Positions 17,746 to 27,081 of a stretch of 64,000 bases of DNA are shown here, piece by piece (position 1 is the stretch's first letter; the number at the start of each line of letters is the position of its first letter). The notes under the pieces are model-generated. The model had not been told where the DNA came from. It made no database searches and worked only from the letters and a program-made list of their open reading frames with translations. The stretch spans positions 41,947 to 105,946 of the forward strand of contig JAILNX010000015.1 in the NCBI GenBank assembly GCA_024691085.1. Direction: 5' to 3'. This stretch comes from Clostridiales bacterium. GTDB lineage: Bacteria; Bacillota; Clostridia; Christensenellales; CAG-138. Both the position numbers and the translations under genes were made by a program.

Positions 17746-20040
17746 TCAGTTGTTCTCTTCTTCGGTGCTTACGTTGATAGCGCCGAACAGGTTGGCAAGA
17801 GAAGTGGTGGAAGCCTGTACGGGAGGAAGCTCGTAATCGGCGTCCTCACGACGGCGCCTCTCGGGACGGGGCTCGCCGGAGCGGTCAGTGCGCTCACGAC
17901 GCTTATCGTCGCGCTGCTGAGCCTGCTGCTGGCGGTTCTGCTCTTCCTGGGCACGCTTCTCGGCGCGCTCTGCGCGCTCGCGCTCGCGCTCCTGCTTCTC
18001 CTTGGCGATCTCCTCAGCGATCTCGGGGTTTTCCTCAAGGATAACCTCTTTGCGGCTGAGGCTGATGCGGCGCTGCTCGGGATTGACCTCAAGGACTTTG
18101 CAGCGAACAATGTCGCCGACCTTGAGCTCGTCCTCGACCTTGGTGATGCGCCTGGGACCCACCTGAGAGATGTGGATCAGACCGTCGATCGTAGGCTCGA
18201 GAGCTACGAAAGCGCCGAAGGTCACGATGCGTACGACCTTACCCTCAACAACGGAGCCGACAGGATACTTCTCGGCAGCCATGGTCCAGGGCTTGGGCTG
18301 GAGCTGCTTATAACCGAGGGAGATCCTCTGCTTCTCAACGTCAACGTTGAGGATAACAACTTCGATGTTCTGACCTACTTTGAAGACCTCGTTGATGTTC
18401 TTTACGCGGCCCCAAGCAGCGTCGGTGATATGAACGAGACCGTCAATACCGCCGATGTCAACAAAGGCACCGAAATCGGTGAGGCGGCGAACGATACCGT
18501 TTACCTTGGAACCGACTTCGAGCTCAGCCCACTTCTGACGCTTGGCTTCCTCAGCCTCGGCGAGAAGAACGGCCTTGCGGGAAGCAACGACGCGCTTCCT
18601 CTGCTTGTCGACCTCGATGATCTTGACCTTCATCGGCTGACCGACGAACTCGTCTAGCTTTTCAATGTACTTGGTAGCGATCTGGGAAGCGGGGATGAAA
18701 GCCCTGATGCCGTTGATCGTCGCGATAAGGCCGCCCTTAACGACTTCCTTACCAACAGCGTCCACGACCTTGCCTTCGGACTCGGCTTCCGTAGAGAACT
18801 GCTCCCATACCTTCTTGCTCTCGACATTCTTGCGGGAGAGAAGTACATTGCCTTCACCGTCGTTGACCTTGAGAACCTCGACCTCGATGGTATCGCCTAC
18901 TGATACAACGGCTACAGGATCAACATCGGGATCATCGGAAAACTCGTCGCGGGGAATAAAGCCGTCGGACTTATATCCAATGTTGACACAAACTTCGCCA
19001 TCGACAATCTGAACGACGGAACCGGTAAGTATCTGACCGTTATGGATGCGTCTCAGCGTCTTCTCTATGGCCTCCTCAAAGGTGGTCTCGCCCTCCTCAA
19101 CGACGGGCTCTTCCTTCACAGCTTCCACAACGGGAGCCGCGGTTTCTGTGACCTCGTTGGTCACGGTCTCAGTGTTTTCGGCTACAGTTTCCACATTAGC
19201 CTTATCCATTTCGCTCATTCTTGTAATAACCTCCCTAATCAGCGAATCCGGTGTTGAAGCACCGGCAACAACTCCTACTATTATATCATTTATATCGAAA
19301 ATATCAATAGGAAAATCATTAATATTTGCAATTCTTTTAACAATTTTGCACTGTTTTTCGCATATGGAGGCAAGTTTTTGAGTGTTAGAGCTGTGTATAT
19401 CTCCCAAAACAAGCACGGCGTCACACTTTTCGCTTATCTCCTTCGCTTCCTTCTGCCTTTGCTCGGTCGTTATGCAGACGGTATTGAAGACCTCTCCGTC
19501 CGGGAAAAGTTCTTTAAATCTGTCTCTTATCCTCAAAAACTCGTTCAGATCGAAAGTCGTCTGCGAAACCAGGCAAAGCTTCCCGCCGCCTTCTATATTA
19601 TCAAGATCCTCCTCCTTCGAAATGAAATGAGCGGAGTTTTCGCAGCAGCCGTTTATGCCGATCGTCTCTGGATGTTCGGGATTGCCGGATATAAGAATGG
19701 AATAACCTTTTCGGTAGTGCTCCTTGACTATCTCATGGATCTTGATAACGAACGGACAGGTGCAGTCGATGACGTCGATCCCTCGGTTCTTACACTCGTC
19801 GCTGATCGCAGGCGGAACGCCGTGAGAACGGATGACGAGAGATCCTCCTTCCGGAAGCTCGTCGAGAGAATTGATCGGGACGATCCCTTTTGTTTCAAGC
19901 TCCCTGACGACGTTTCGGTTGTGTATGAGCTCGCCGAGGGAATAAACCTTTCCCTTCTCCCCCGCCTTCTTTAAAGCAAGGTCGACAGCCCGCCTTACTC
20001 CGAAGCAGAAGCCCATATTCTTTGCAGTGATTATTTGCAT
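17746..20040 (-). CDS. ispH: IspH (HMBPP reductase) fused to ribosomal protein S1
   Basis: This is a 764-residue fusion. Residues 1-280 are IspH, the last enzyme of the MEP pathway, with its [4Fe-4S] cysteines at C12 (GFCFGV), C95 (CTCPF) and C189 (NTVCITTEQRQ). A Glu/Val-rich linker (about 285-330) leads to four S1 RNA-binding repeats, for example VNGIVRRLTDFGAFVDIGG. The tail is rich in Arg, Glu and Gln. The fusion is known from clostridia. It overlaps plsC by 10 nt and ends the surE-cmk-plsC unit. Whether S1 serves the ribosome or regulates IspH is not known from sequence. Confidence 0.93.
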   Translation of the reverse strand: MQIITAKNMGFCFGVRRAVDLALKKAGEKGKVYSLGELIHNRNVVRELETKGIVPINSLDELPEGGSLVIRSHGVPPAISDECKNRGIDVIDCTCPFVIKIHEIVKEHYRKGYSILISGNPEHPETIGINGCCENSAHFISKEEDLDNIEGGGKLCLVSQTTFDLNEFLRIRDRFKELFPDGEVFNTVCITTEQRQKEAKEISEKCDAVLVLGDIHSSNTQKLASICEKQCKIVKRIANINDFPIDIFDINDIIVGVVAGASTPDSLIREVITRMSEMDKANVETVAENTETVTNEVTETAAPVVEAVKEEPVVEEGETTFEEAIEKTLRRIHNGQILTGSVVQIVDGEVCVNIGYKSDGFIPRDEFSDDPDVDPVAVVSVGDTIEVEVLKVNDGEGNVLLSRKNVESKKVWEQFSTEAESEGKVVDAVGKEVVKGGLIATINGIRAFIPASQIATKYIEKLDEFVGQPMKVKIIEVDKQRKRVVASRKAVLLAEAEEAKRQKWAELEVGSKVNGIVRRLTDFGAFVDIGGIDGLVHITDAAWGRVKNINEVFKVGQNIEVVILNVDVEKQRISLGYKQLQPKPWTMAAEKYPVGSVVEGKVVRIVTFGAFVALEPTIDGLIHISQVGPRRITKVEDELKVGDIVRCKVLEVNPEQRRISLSRKEVILEENPEIAEEIAKEKQERERERAERAEKRAQEEQNRQQQAQQRDDKRRERTDRSGEPRPERRRREDADYELPPVQASTTSLANLFGAINVSTEEENN

Positions 20041-20636
20041 TTTTTCTCGAGTTCCTTTTTCAGCGATTCAAGGGTGTTGCGGAGCCTCTGCATGAAAATG
20101 ACTTCGTTCTCGCGCCTCGAAAAATTCAGCTTCGTCTCACTTGCGTAAATGGGATCGCCTACAATGATCTTCGGTCTCGTGTACCACTTTTTATAGGAAT
20201 CGTTATGAAGATACATCGGGATGACGGGCGCATTGGAACGCATCGCAATGAATGCGGTGCCTAGCTCGAACTCGTCCATTCGATAGGCTACCATCCTTCT
20301 TCCCTCGGGGAAAATACCGAAGGCTTTGCCCTTCTCCAAAAGATTAAGCGCGTTCCTGAGCGACTTGAGATCGGCGGTTCCCCTGTCGACGGGGAAAACG
20401 AACATTGAGCTGAAGAACAGCTTGCCGAGCTTGGTGTCGAACACCTCTTTCTTTGCCATGAAATGGATTATCCTCGGCGAGATTATCGCGAGCATAAGAG
20501 GATCCTCCATCGAAACGTGGTTGCATATAAATATCGCTTTTCCCTTTGTTCCGAGGGCTTTTTTGTTACCGTAGACCTTGGGCCTGAACATGAGCCAAAG
20601 CAACGGCTTGAAAAAATAAAGGATGATGTAAAGCAT
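20031..20636 (-). CDS. plsC: 1-acylglycerol-3-phosphate acyltransferase
   Basis: This 201-residue membrane-associated enzyme acylates lysophosphatidic acid in phospholipid synthesis. The catalytic NHxxxxD is NHVSMED, with H40 and D45, and GIFPEGRR is the glycerol-phosphate binding motif. The N-terminus MLYIILYFFKPLLWLMF is a hydrophobic anchor. It follows cmk and overlaps ispH by 10 nt; cmk-plsC-ispH is a conserved clostridial order. Confidence 0.93.
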   Translation of the reverse strand: MLYIILYFFKPLLWLMFRPKVYGNKKALGTKGKAIFICNHVSMEDPLMLAIISPRIIHFMAKKEVFDTKLGKLFFSSMFVFPVDRGTADLKSLRNALNLLEKGKAFGIFPEGRRMVAYRMDEFELGTAFIAMRSNAPVIPMYLHNDSYKKWYTRPKIIVGDPIYASETKLNFSRRENEVIFMQRLRNTLESLKKELEKKCK

Positions 20637-20644
20637 AGTAAAAC

Positions 20645-21325
20645 TTAACCTCCGACCTTTATGTACTTCATTACGGCGTCAATGGACTCCTCTATGGAAA
20701 GATACGTCGTATCGATCAGTATAGCGTCCGGCGCTTTCTTTAACGGCATACAGTCTCTGCCGGAATCCCTCTTGTCGCGTTCGGCCATTTCAAGAAGGAG
20801 CTCGTTGAAATTCATACCGAAGAGCTTGCCTTTTTCTTCAAGCTCTCTATAACGGCGGATAGTCCTTGCTTCGGGAGACGCCGTGACATAGAACTTGTAT
20901 TTCGACCCGGGAAGAACGTAGGTGCCGATATCCCTGCCGTCCATAGTGACGGAGGTATCCTCAGCGAGCTTCTTCTGAAGCTCGACGAGCTTGAATCTTA
21001 CCTCGGGTATCGCGCTCACCTTTGAAGCGGCGTTCGATACCTCCTGCGTACGGATAAGCCCGCTGACGTCTTCGCCGTCAAGGAATATGTGCTGAACGCC
21101 GTCGATGAACTTAAGACTGATCTCCGCCGTCGGAAGAACGCCTATGACGAAAGAACTGTCGTCGGGAGAGCCGCCCATCCTAAGCACCTTAAGACCGATC
21201 GCGCGGTACATGGCTCCGGTATCGACGTATACGATGCCGAGTCTTTTTGCGAGGCCTTTTGCGATCGTGCTCTTTCCCGCGCCGGAGGGGCCGTCAATGG
21301 CAATTGAATAGATCTGTTCGTTCAT
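20645..21325 (-). CDS. cmk: Cytidylate kinase
   Basis: This 226-residue kinase phosphorylates CMP and dCMP. DGPSGAGKST at residues 11-20 is the P-loop. YVDTGAMYRA contacts the nucleotide, and MDGRDIGTYVLP is the conserved CMP-binding DGRDIGT segment. REEDSGR-type residues appear as KRDSGRDCMPLK near the end. It starts 3 nt after the flavoprotein gene and is followed by plsC. Confidence 0.96.
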   Translation of the reverse strand: MNEQIYSIAIDGPSGAGKSTIAKGLAKRLGIVYVDTGAMYRAIGLKVLRMGGSPDDSSFVIGVLPTAEISLKFIDGVQHIFLDGEDVSGLIRTQEVSNAASKVSAIPEVRFKLVELQKKLAEDTSVTMDGRDIGTYVLPGSKYKFYVTASPEARTIRRYRELEEKGKLFGMNFNELLLEMAERDKRDSGRDCMPLKKAPDAILIDTTYLSIEESIDAVMKYIKVGG

Positions 21326-21328
21326 AAC

Positions 21329-22567
21329 TTACACCTCATCGTTTATTATGGCCGCCGATCTTCCGGCAGCAACGCCTGTCGAATATGCTATCTGAAGATT
21401 GAAGCCGCCCGTAAAACCGTCAACGTCGATTATTTCTCCTGCGAAATACAGACCTTTTTTCAGCTTCGACTCCATTGTTTTAGGGTCGATCTCCTTAACG
21501 CTCACGCCGCCCCTTGTGATGATAGCCTCGTCTATCGGCGAAGTCCCGCTTACGGTAAGGGGTATCGCTTTCAATACGTTTACAAGATTCCTTCGTTCAG
21601 TCTTTGAGAAATTATCCGTGGTTTTCTCGGGATCGATGCCGGCTAAACCAAGGACGATGGGCAAAAGCCTCGAGGGCATAAGCCCGAGCAGCGCGTTCTT
21701 AAGCTGTTTGTGACTGTTCGCCGCAAGATCCCGTAATATCCTCGCGTCCAGAGTGCTTTGGTCGAGAGCGGGTTTTAAATCGATAAACAGTTTTGTCCCG
21801 GGCGGATCGTCCGCTATCCTTGCGCTTAAACTCAATACGAGCGGGCCGGATACTCCGAAATGGGTAAACAGCATTTCTCCGAGCTCGGAATAGACAATCT
21901 TGCCGCCTTTTACCGCCTTTAACGTAACGTTTTTGAGCGATAGTCCTGTAAGCTCTCCCGGCCATTTTTCCTCTGTAATTAGTGAGATCAGCGAAGGCAC
22001 GGTTTTGGTCACGGTATGCCCGAACGCTTCAGCGAATCTGTAGCCGTCGCCGGTGGAGCCGGTCGATGGGTAGCTTCTGCCTCCGGTTGCAAGTATGACC
22101 GAATCGAAGCGCATCGTATCAACGTCCTCGGATTTAAGTATAAACCCGCCTTCGTCCGAACCCACGGACGTTATCCGTGTGTTCAGGATAGGTTTGACTC
22201 CGCGCTTTGCGAGGAAAGATAGCAGAGCTTTGATCACGTCGCTTGATTTATCGCTCTCGGGAAATACGCGTCCTCCGCGCTCGACCTTTGTCCTGACCCC
22301 CTGCGATTCAATCAGCGAGATGATATCGTTATTGAAAAATCCGTCGAGCGCACTGAATAAAAAGCGCGGATTTCGCGGAATGTTGTTAATAAAGTTTTCC
22401 CTGTCGGCGGAATTGGTAATATTGCATCTGCCCTTGCCGGTAAGATACAGCTTCTTCCCCGCCTTTTCGTTCCGGTCGAACAGAAACACTTCGGTCTTAT
22501 CGGTCTTGGCGTACGCGGCGGCGAGCATTCCGGCAGGTCCCGCGCCGATCACAGCGATCCTTTTCAC
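21329..22567 (-). CDS. HI0933/BaiN-type NAD(P)/FAD-dependent oxidoreductase
   Basis: This flavoprotein of about 412 residues belongs to the HI0933 family. VKRIAVIGAGPAGMLAA is the dinucleotide-binding motif and GKKLYLTGKGRCNITN is the family signature. GGRSYPSTGSTGDGYRFA and GEIIDVDGFTGGFNLQIAYS contact FAD. Activities reported for relatives include aminoacetone oxidation and bile-acid reduction; none can be assigned here. I choose the GTG at 22567 because AAGGAGG lies 11 nt before it. An ATG at 22594 lies inside surE with no ribosome site. Confidence 0.88.
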   Translation of the reverse strand: MKRIAVIGAGPAGMLAAAYAKTDKTEVFLFDRNEKAGKKLYLTGKGRCNITNSADRENFINNIPRNPRFLFSALDGFFNNDIISLIESQGVRTKVERGGRVFPESDKSSDVIKALLSFLAKRGVKPILNTRITSVGSDEGGFILKSEDVDTMRFDSVILATGGRSYPSTGSTGDGYRFAEAFGHTVTKTVPSLISLITEEKWPGELTGLSLKNVTLKAVKGGKIVYSELGEMLFTHFGVSGPLVLSLSARIADDPPGTKLFIDLKPALDQSTLDARILRDLAANSHKQLKNALLGLMPSRLLPIVLGLAGIDPEKTTDNFSKTERRNLVNVLKAIPLTVSGTSPIDEAIITRGGVSVKEIDPKTMESKLKKGLYFAGEIIDVDGFTGGFNLQIAYSTGVAAGRSAAIINDEV

Positions 22568-22583
22568 AAATGATCTAACCTCC

Positions 22584-23348
22584 TTAAGACTCAAACAGCT
22601 TTTTTGCCCTATCCATGCACGAATAATCGGTAATATCGTACGTGAGAGGCGTGATCACTACGAAGCCCTTGCGCATAAACAGTTCGTCGGTTTCGTCGCT
22701 GTCGTCGCATGCGGTCAGCTTTTCGGATCTGACTCTGTACGCGGTCCTTCCCGTATCGTCCTGCTCCTCGGTAAAAGCGAGATGATATTCCTGCAGAGCG
22801 GTTTTCGCGACCTTGACGCCCTTATAGTTTTCTTCGGTACATGAAGGAATATTGACGTTCAGCATACCCGGGCGTCCCTGGAAATAACTCATTAGATTCG
22901 GAAGGATGCGGACAAAATACTTCGCGGCGTCGTCCATGTGATCCTGGACGAACGTATCCTTTGATACAGCTATCGACGGGATGCCGATCATAAAGCCCTC
23001 GATCGCAGCGGATACCGTTCCCGAGTAGACCGCGTCGGTGCCGAGGTTCGGAGCCTGATTAATACCCGAAATGATAACGTCCGGCCTGGCACCGAGGTTG
23101 CCGACAGCAAGACGTACGCAGTCGGAAGGTGTCCCGTTTATTGCGTATGACTCAATGCCTTCAAGTCCATTAAGCACGCATTTGTCTGCATAAAGAGGTC
23201 TTCTTAAAGTCAGGCTGTGACTGATACAGCTCTGGTCAGTACACGGAGCGGCAACGAAAACGTCATGGCCCGCATTCTTCAAGGCATGAGCAAGTTCGTA
23301 GATTCCCGCGGCATAGACACCGTCGTCGTTTGTAAGAAGGATGTTCAT
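22584..23348 (-). CDS. surE: 5'-nucleotidase SurE
   Basis: This is a 254-residue metal-dependent nucleotidase. MNILLTNDDGVYAAG holds the two metal-binding aspartates, and SGINQAPNLGTDAVYSGTVS supplies the conserved Asn and phosphate-binding loop. It removes phosphate from nucleoside monophosphates and is linked to stress survival in other species. The ATG at 23348 has AGGAG 5 nt upstream; the frame also opens six codons earlier but that ATG precedes the ribosome site. It is the first gene of the surE-cmk-plsC-ispH unit. Confidence 0.94.
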   Translation of the reverse strand: MNILLTNDDGVYAAGIYELAHALKNAGHDVFVAAPCTDQSCISHSLTLRRPLYADKCVLNGLEGIESYAINGTPSDCVRLAVGNLGARPDVIISGINQAPNLGTDAVYSGTVSAAIEGFMIGIPSIAVSKDTFVQDHMDDAAKYFVRILPNLMSYFQGRPGMLNVNIPSCTEENYKGVKVAKTALQEYHLAFTEEQDDTGRTAYRVRSEKLTACDDSDETDELFMRKGFVVITPLTYDITDYSCMDRAKKLFES

Positions 23349-23357
23349 CTGCGCTCC

Positions 23358-23404
23358 TAATATCATCTAAATGATATTATACCAAATCGCGGACTTTTCT
23401 TCAA
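23358..23404 (-). promoter_or_regulatory. surE promoter with inverted repeat at the start point
   Basis: On the minus strand TTGAAG (complement of 23399-23404), 17 nt and TATAAT (complement of 23376-23381) preceded by TGG form a strong promoter. A perfect 9-bp inverted repeat, TAATATCAT (23358-23366) and ATGATATTA (23371-23379), spans the -10 and start region and could be an operator. Confidence 0.65.
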
Positions 23405-23414
23405 CGATAAAATG

Positions 23415-23442
23415 AAAAAAGCTCCGCTTGTGAAGCGGAGCC
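23415..23442 (-). terminator. Terminator of the decarboxylase operon
   Basis: GCTCCGCTT (23421-23429) pairs with AAGCGGAGC (23433-23441). Read on the minus strand it ends in six T residues (complement of 23415-23420), just after the oadA stop. Confidence 0.9.
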
Positions 23443-23453
23443 GGTGTGTTTGA

Positions 23454-24923
23454 TCAAAGCTGCTCGGTAAGGTCCTCGACGTATAAAGTGCGAACGCCGT
23501 TGTAGGTAACAGCGGGAACGCTCGCGGGCTTCGGCGCTTCGGCGGGAGCCGCGGAAGCCTTGACCTCAACTGTCTTCTCGGCAGCATCGCGAGCGTCAAA
23601 GAATTTTTTCGCTACCTGAGGGAACAGAGCGTAGCTCAAGACGTCCTCTTCGGACTTTGCGACTCCCTTGAGCTCTTCGGTGTACTTGCCGAGCTCCGGC
23701 TCGAGAAGATCGGCGGGCCTGCAGGTGATGACCTTTCCGCTTTCGCCCAGCGCCTTGCGGCGGACTTCTTCGTTAACCGTTCCGGGCAGAAGGCCATATT
23801 CGCCGGCAAGAAGGCCCTTCGATTCCTTGGTGAACATCTTATAGCGTTCTCCGCTCAGGATATTCAGCACAGCCTGAGAACCGACTATCTGGCTCGTGGG
23901 AGTTACAAGGGGCGGATAGCCGAAATCCTCGCGCACACGGGGCACCTCGGCGAGAACGTCATAATACTTATCCTCGGCGTTAGCCTGTTTGAGCTGCGAG
24001 ATAAGGTTAGAAAGCATTCCGCCGGGAACCTGGTACATGAGCGTGTTGGTATCGACGGAGAGCACCTTCGGGTCAAGTATGCCTTCCTTTTTGAGCTTCG
24101 CGGCGACGGTTCTGAAATGCTTCGCGGCTTCGGCCATCTTGTTGAGGTCAAGACCGGGATCCCTTTCTGTGCCTTTAAGCGTAGCTACGAGGGGCTCTGT
24201 CGCTGGCTGGCTCGTACCGTTGCCGAGAGGCGAAAGTGCGGTATCGACGATGTCAACACCCGCTTCAACGGCCTTGAGTATGGTCATATCGCCTGTGCCT
24301 GTCGTGTTGTGAGTGTGAAGATGTATGGGAACGTCGACCTCGGCTTTCAGCTTCTTTACGAGCGAATAAGCGGAATACGGCAGAAGAAGGTTCGCCATAT
24401 CCTTTATGCAGATTGAGTCGGCGCCCATCTGGACGAGCTCCTTGGCGAGCTTTACAAAATACTCCTCGGAATGGACGGGACTTATTGTATAGCTGAGCGC
24501 GGGTTCGCACCAGCCGCCGTATTTTTTCGTGTATTTGATCGCGGCTTCGAGATTTCTTACGTCGTTAAGAGCGTCGAAAATCCTGATGACGTCGATGCCG
24601 TTCTCGATAGCCTTGCGGCAGAACTGCTCTACAACGTCGTCGGCGTAATGCTTGTAGCCGAGTATGTTCTGACCTCTGAACAGCATCTGGAGCTTCGTAT
24701 TCGGAAGCGCCTTTCTGAGCGTGCGGAGCCTCTCCCAAGGATCCTCGTTAAGGAAACGGAGACATGCGTCGAACGTCGCTCCGCCCCAGCACTCCAAGGA
24801 CCAGTAGCCGATTGAATCGAGGATCTCGCAGGCGGGCAGCATATCTTCGGTACGCATACGCGTAGCCGCCTGGGACTGATGCGCGTCACGGAGGATCGTA
24901 TCTGTTATCAAGAGCTTAGACAT
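23454..24923 (-). CDS. oadA: Oxaloacetate decarboxylase alpha chain (carboxyltransferase, no biotin domain)
   Basis: This 489-residue carboxyltransferase moves CO2 from oxaloacetate to biotin. Family signatures are TDTILRDAHQSQAATRM, LECWGGATFDACLRFL, MLFRGQNILGY and the metal-binding HLHTHNTTG. The usual C-terminal biotinyl domain is absent; the tail is an Ala/Pro-rich stretch and the biotin carrier is a separate gene upstream in the operon. A pyruvate carboxylase subunit or a 5S transcarboxylase would look alike, but the OadB and OadG neighbours favour the Na+ pump. Confidence 0.92.
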   Translation of the reverse strand: MSKLLITDTILRDAHQSQAATRMRTEDMLPACEILDSIGYWSLECWGGATFDACLRFLNEDPWERLRTLRKALPNTKLQMLFRGQNILGYKHYADDVVEQFCRKAIENGIDVIRIFDALNDVRNLEAAIKYTKKYGGWCEPALSYTISPVHSEEYFVKLAKELVQMGADSICIKDMANLLLPYSAYSLVKKLKAEVDVPIHLHTHNTTGTGDMTILKAVEAGVDIVDTALSPLGNGTSQPATEPLVATLKGTERDPGLDLNKMAEAAKHFRTVAAKLKKEGILDPKVLSVDTNTLMYQVPGGMLSNLISQLKQANAEDKYYDVLAEVPRVREDFGYPPLVTPTSQIVGSQAVLNILSGERYKMFTKESKGLLAGEYGLLPGTVNEEVRRKALGESGKVITCRPADLLEPELGKYTEELKGVAKSEEDVLSYALFPQVAKKFFDARDAAEKTVEVKASAAPAEAPKPASVPAVTYNGVRTLYVEDLTEQL

Positions 24924-24938
24924 AATATCATTCTCCTT

Positions 24939-26114
24939 TTACTGGAACAATGCAAGGAATACGCCCGCGGCGATAGCGGAACCTATAACGCCGGCTACGT
25001 TCGGACCCATGGCGTGCATGAGAAGGAAGTTCGAAGGATTCTCCTTCTGTCCGACGACCTGGGAAACACGCGCCGCCATAGGTACGGCGGAAACGCCGGC
25101 GGAGCCGATCAGAGGATTGATCTTTCCCCGTGTGACAAGGCACATGAGCTTGCCGAGGAGTATGCCGCCTGCGGTTCCGAAGATGAACGCCGCAACGCCC
25201 ATCAGGACGATGCCGAGCGTATCGAGCCTTATGAGCATCTGCGCGGTCGCGGTCGCGCCTACGCTTATGCCGAGGAATATCGTGACGATATTCATAAGCT
25301 CGTTCTGTGCCGCCTTGGAGAGCCTGTCGACTACGCCGGTCTCACGGAGAAGATTGCCGAGCATAAGCATGCCGACAAGACTTGCCGCGGAAGGCACGAG
25401 GAACGACGTGAAGATCGTGACAATGATCGGGAATATGATCTTCTCTGTTTTGGAAACGGGACGAAGCTGCTGCATAACGATCATACGCTCCTTCCTCGTT
25501 GTGAGAAGCTTCATCACAGGAGGCTGGATGAGCGGTACGAGCGCCATATAGCAGTACGCGGCGATAGCGATCGGTCCGAGGTAATCGGGAGCGAGCTTTG
25601 ACGTTACGAATATAGCCGTAGGACCGTCAGCGCCGCCGATGATCGCGATGGAGGCCGCGACGTTGTCGGTGAAATGAAGGAGCTTTGCGCCGATAAAAGC
25701 TATGAAAATACCTGCCTGCGCGGCGGCGCCCAGGAGAAGGCTCTTTGGGTTGGCTATCAGGGGACCGAAATCGGTCATGGCACCGACGCCTAAGAATATG
25801 AGGCAGGGATAAATGCCAAGCTTGACTCCGAGGTACAGATAATCGATCAGTCCGGCTTCACTCGAAAACGCGTCCCAGTGAACGTGTCCGCCCTCAAACA
25901 GCGCGGAATGATACATATTGGCGCCCGGCAGGTTGCTCAAAAGCATACCGAAAGCTATCGGCAGAAGCAGCATCGGCTCAAATTTCCATACAATCGCAAG
26001 ATACAGAAGTCCGCAGGCCAGCGCGATCATTATCAACGTGGTCCACCACTCAGTATCCGAATTGAACAGCTGGTAAAAACCGGACTGTTGTAAAAATCTG
26101 ATTATTGAATCCAT
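24939..26114 (-). CDS. oadB: Sodium ion-translocating decarboxylase, beta subunit
   Basis: This 391-residue integral membrane protein couples decarboxylation of carboxybiotin to Na+ export. It is hydrophobic throughout, with about ten helices. [17 protein letters not shown] carries the conserved Asp of the Na+ channel, and [20 protein letters not shown] plus [15 protein letters not shown] are typical beta-chain segments. It follows the biotin carrier by 15 nt and precedes oadA by 15 nt. The pump would provide a sodium motive force in an anaerobe. Confidence 0.94.
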   Translation of the reverse strand: MDSIIRFLQQSGFYQLFNSDTEWWTTLIMIALACGLLYLAIVWKFEPMLLLPIAFGMLLSNLPGANMYHSALFEGGHVHWDAFSSEAGLIDYLYLGVKLGIYPCLIFLGVGAMTDFGPLIANPKSLLLGAAAQAGIFIAFIGAKLLHFTDNVAASIAIIGGADGPTAIFVTSKLAPDYLGPIAIAAYCYMALVPLIQPPVMKLLTTRKERMIVMQQLRPVSKTEKIIFPIIVTIFTSFLVPSAASLVGMLMLGNLLRETGVVDRLSKAAQNELMNIVTIFLGISVGATATAQMLIRLDTLGIVLMGVAAFIFGTAGGILLGKLMCLVTRGKINPLIGSAGVSAVPMAARVSQVVGQKENPSNFLLMHAMGPNVAGVIGSAIAAGVFLALFQ

Positions 26115-26129
26115 GCTGTAAAGTTTCCC

Positions 26130-26483
26130 TTATTTAAAAGCAATAAGAACGTCGCCGGAGTTAACGTTTGCACCCTTCTGAGTATTGATATTGAGTACTG
26201 CGCCGTCACGCGGAGCAAGGATCTCGTTTTCCATCTTCATGGCTTCGAGTACAAGAAGAACCTGGCCGCGCTTGAAGTTGTCGCCGACTTTTACGTTGAC
26301 GGCAATAATCGTTCCGGGCATCGGAGCGGAGATTGTCTCAGCCGCGCCGGAAACGGGAGTGGGAGCTGCAGCGGGAGCCGCAGGTGCGGGAATGGCCGCC
26401 TGGGACTTGACTTCGGAACCGTTGATCTCCTCGACCTCGACTTCATAGGAAGTTCCGTTGACGTTAACTAAAAACTTGCGCAT
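26130..26483 (-). CDS. Biotin carrier protein of the decarboxylase
   Basis: This 117-residue protein ends in a biotinyl domain with EAMKMENEI, where the lysine of MKM is biotinylated. A flexible Ala/Pro-rich linker (residues 32-48) precedes it, and the N-terminal 25 residues form a small beta-strand segment (MRKFLVNVNGTSYEVEVEE). It supplies the mobile arm between OadA and OadB. In many species this domain is the C-terminus of OadA; here it is a separate gene between the gamma and beta chains. Confidence 0.93.
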   Translation of the reverse strand: MRKFLVNVNGTSYEVEVEEINGSEVKSQAAIPAPAAPAAAPTPVSGAAETISAPMPGTIIAVNVKVGDNFKRGQVLLVLEAMKMENEILAPRDGAVLNINTQKGANVNSGDVLIAFK

Positions 26484-26528
26484 ATATACCTCCGAAAACG
26501 GCGTTACGCCGATAATTTACTGAATTGA

Positions 26529-26966
26529 TTATACCCTTTTGATGCTGTGAATACGGATGGCGGAGACGTCGGTTCCCATTTCAGCCGCGATCGAAGCGGA
26601 AATGACCGCAATGAGTTCGCGCCTCTGATTTGCATAGGGAGCCTGTCCGACCATCTTGATAGAACTGATCCTTATGCCGTTGACAGATTCTCCCATGTAC
26701 TCGGCTACAGCGGCGGAAACTGCTGCAACGACCGCTCTGCGGTCAGCTGCGCCGGGAGCAAGGATCGACGGACGGCTTGCCGGAACGGAAACGGGAAGAT
26801 GCTCCGGAAGGACTTCGGGAATATCCTTTTTCCTTCTCGGGCTGTACTCAAGCTTCGAGAGCCTTACGAAGAAGCTCATGAGATAAATTATCCCGATAAG
26901 ACAAATAAGCCCGACAAATACTACGCCGAAGCCAATTCCCACTACTGCCAAAGAACCCTGATCCAT
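26529..26966 (-). CDS. oadG: Oxaloacetate decarboxylase gamma-chain-like protein with a tail repeat
   Basis: This 145-residue protein has one N-terminal membrane helix (about residues 6-32, ending SFFVRLSKLEYSP), typical of OadG, which anchors the complex. The soluble part has two copies of a roughly 31-residue unit. One starts RRAVVAAVSAAVAEYMG and ends IRISSIKMV; the other starts RRELIAVISASIAAEMG and ends IRIHSIKRV. OadG chains usually show one such unit. It is the first gene of the operon. Confidence 0.85.
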   Translation of the reverse strand: MDQGSLAVVGIGFGVVFVGLICLIGIIYLMSFFVRLSKLEYSPRRKKDIPEVLPEHLPVSVPASRPSILAPGAADRRAVVAAVSAAVAEYMGESVNGIRISSIKMVGQAPYANQRRELIAVISASIAAEMGTDVSAIRIHSIKRV

Positions 26967-26991
26967 CAGTTCACCTCAAACAATAATTGGT

Positions 26992-27007
26992 GCATAAATG
27001 TTTATGC
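26992..27007. repeat. Small inverted repeat upstream of oadG
   Basis: GCATAAA (26992-26998) and TTTATGC (27001-27007) are inverted around TG, about 25 nt upstream of the oadG ATG. With a 115-nt gap to rluB, it may be an operator for the decarboxylase operon. I could not pick a convincing -35/-10 pair here. Confidence 0.35.
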
Positions 27008-27081
27008 CTTTATTTACCCTATTTTACTATTTCGACACGGATTCCTTTTTTCCTGCACATATACCGCAAAAGAAAAATATA

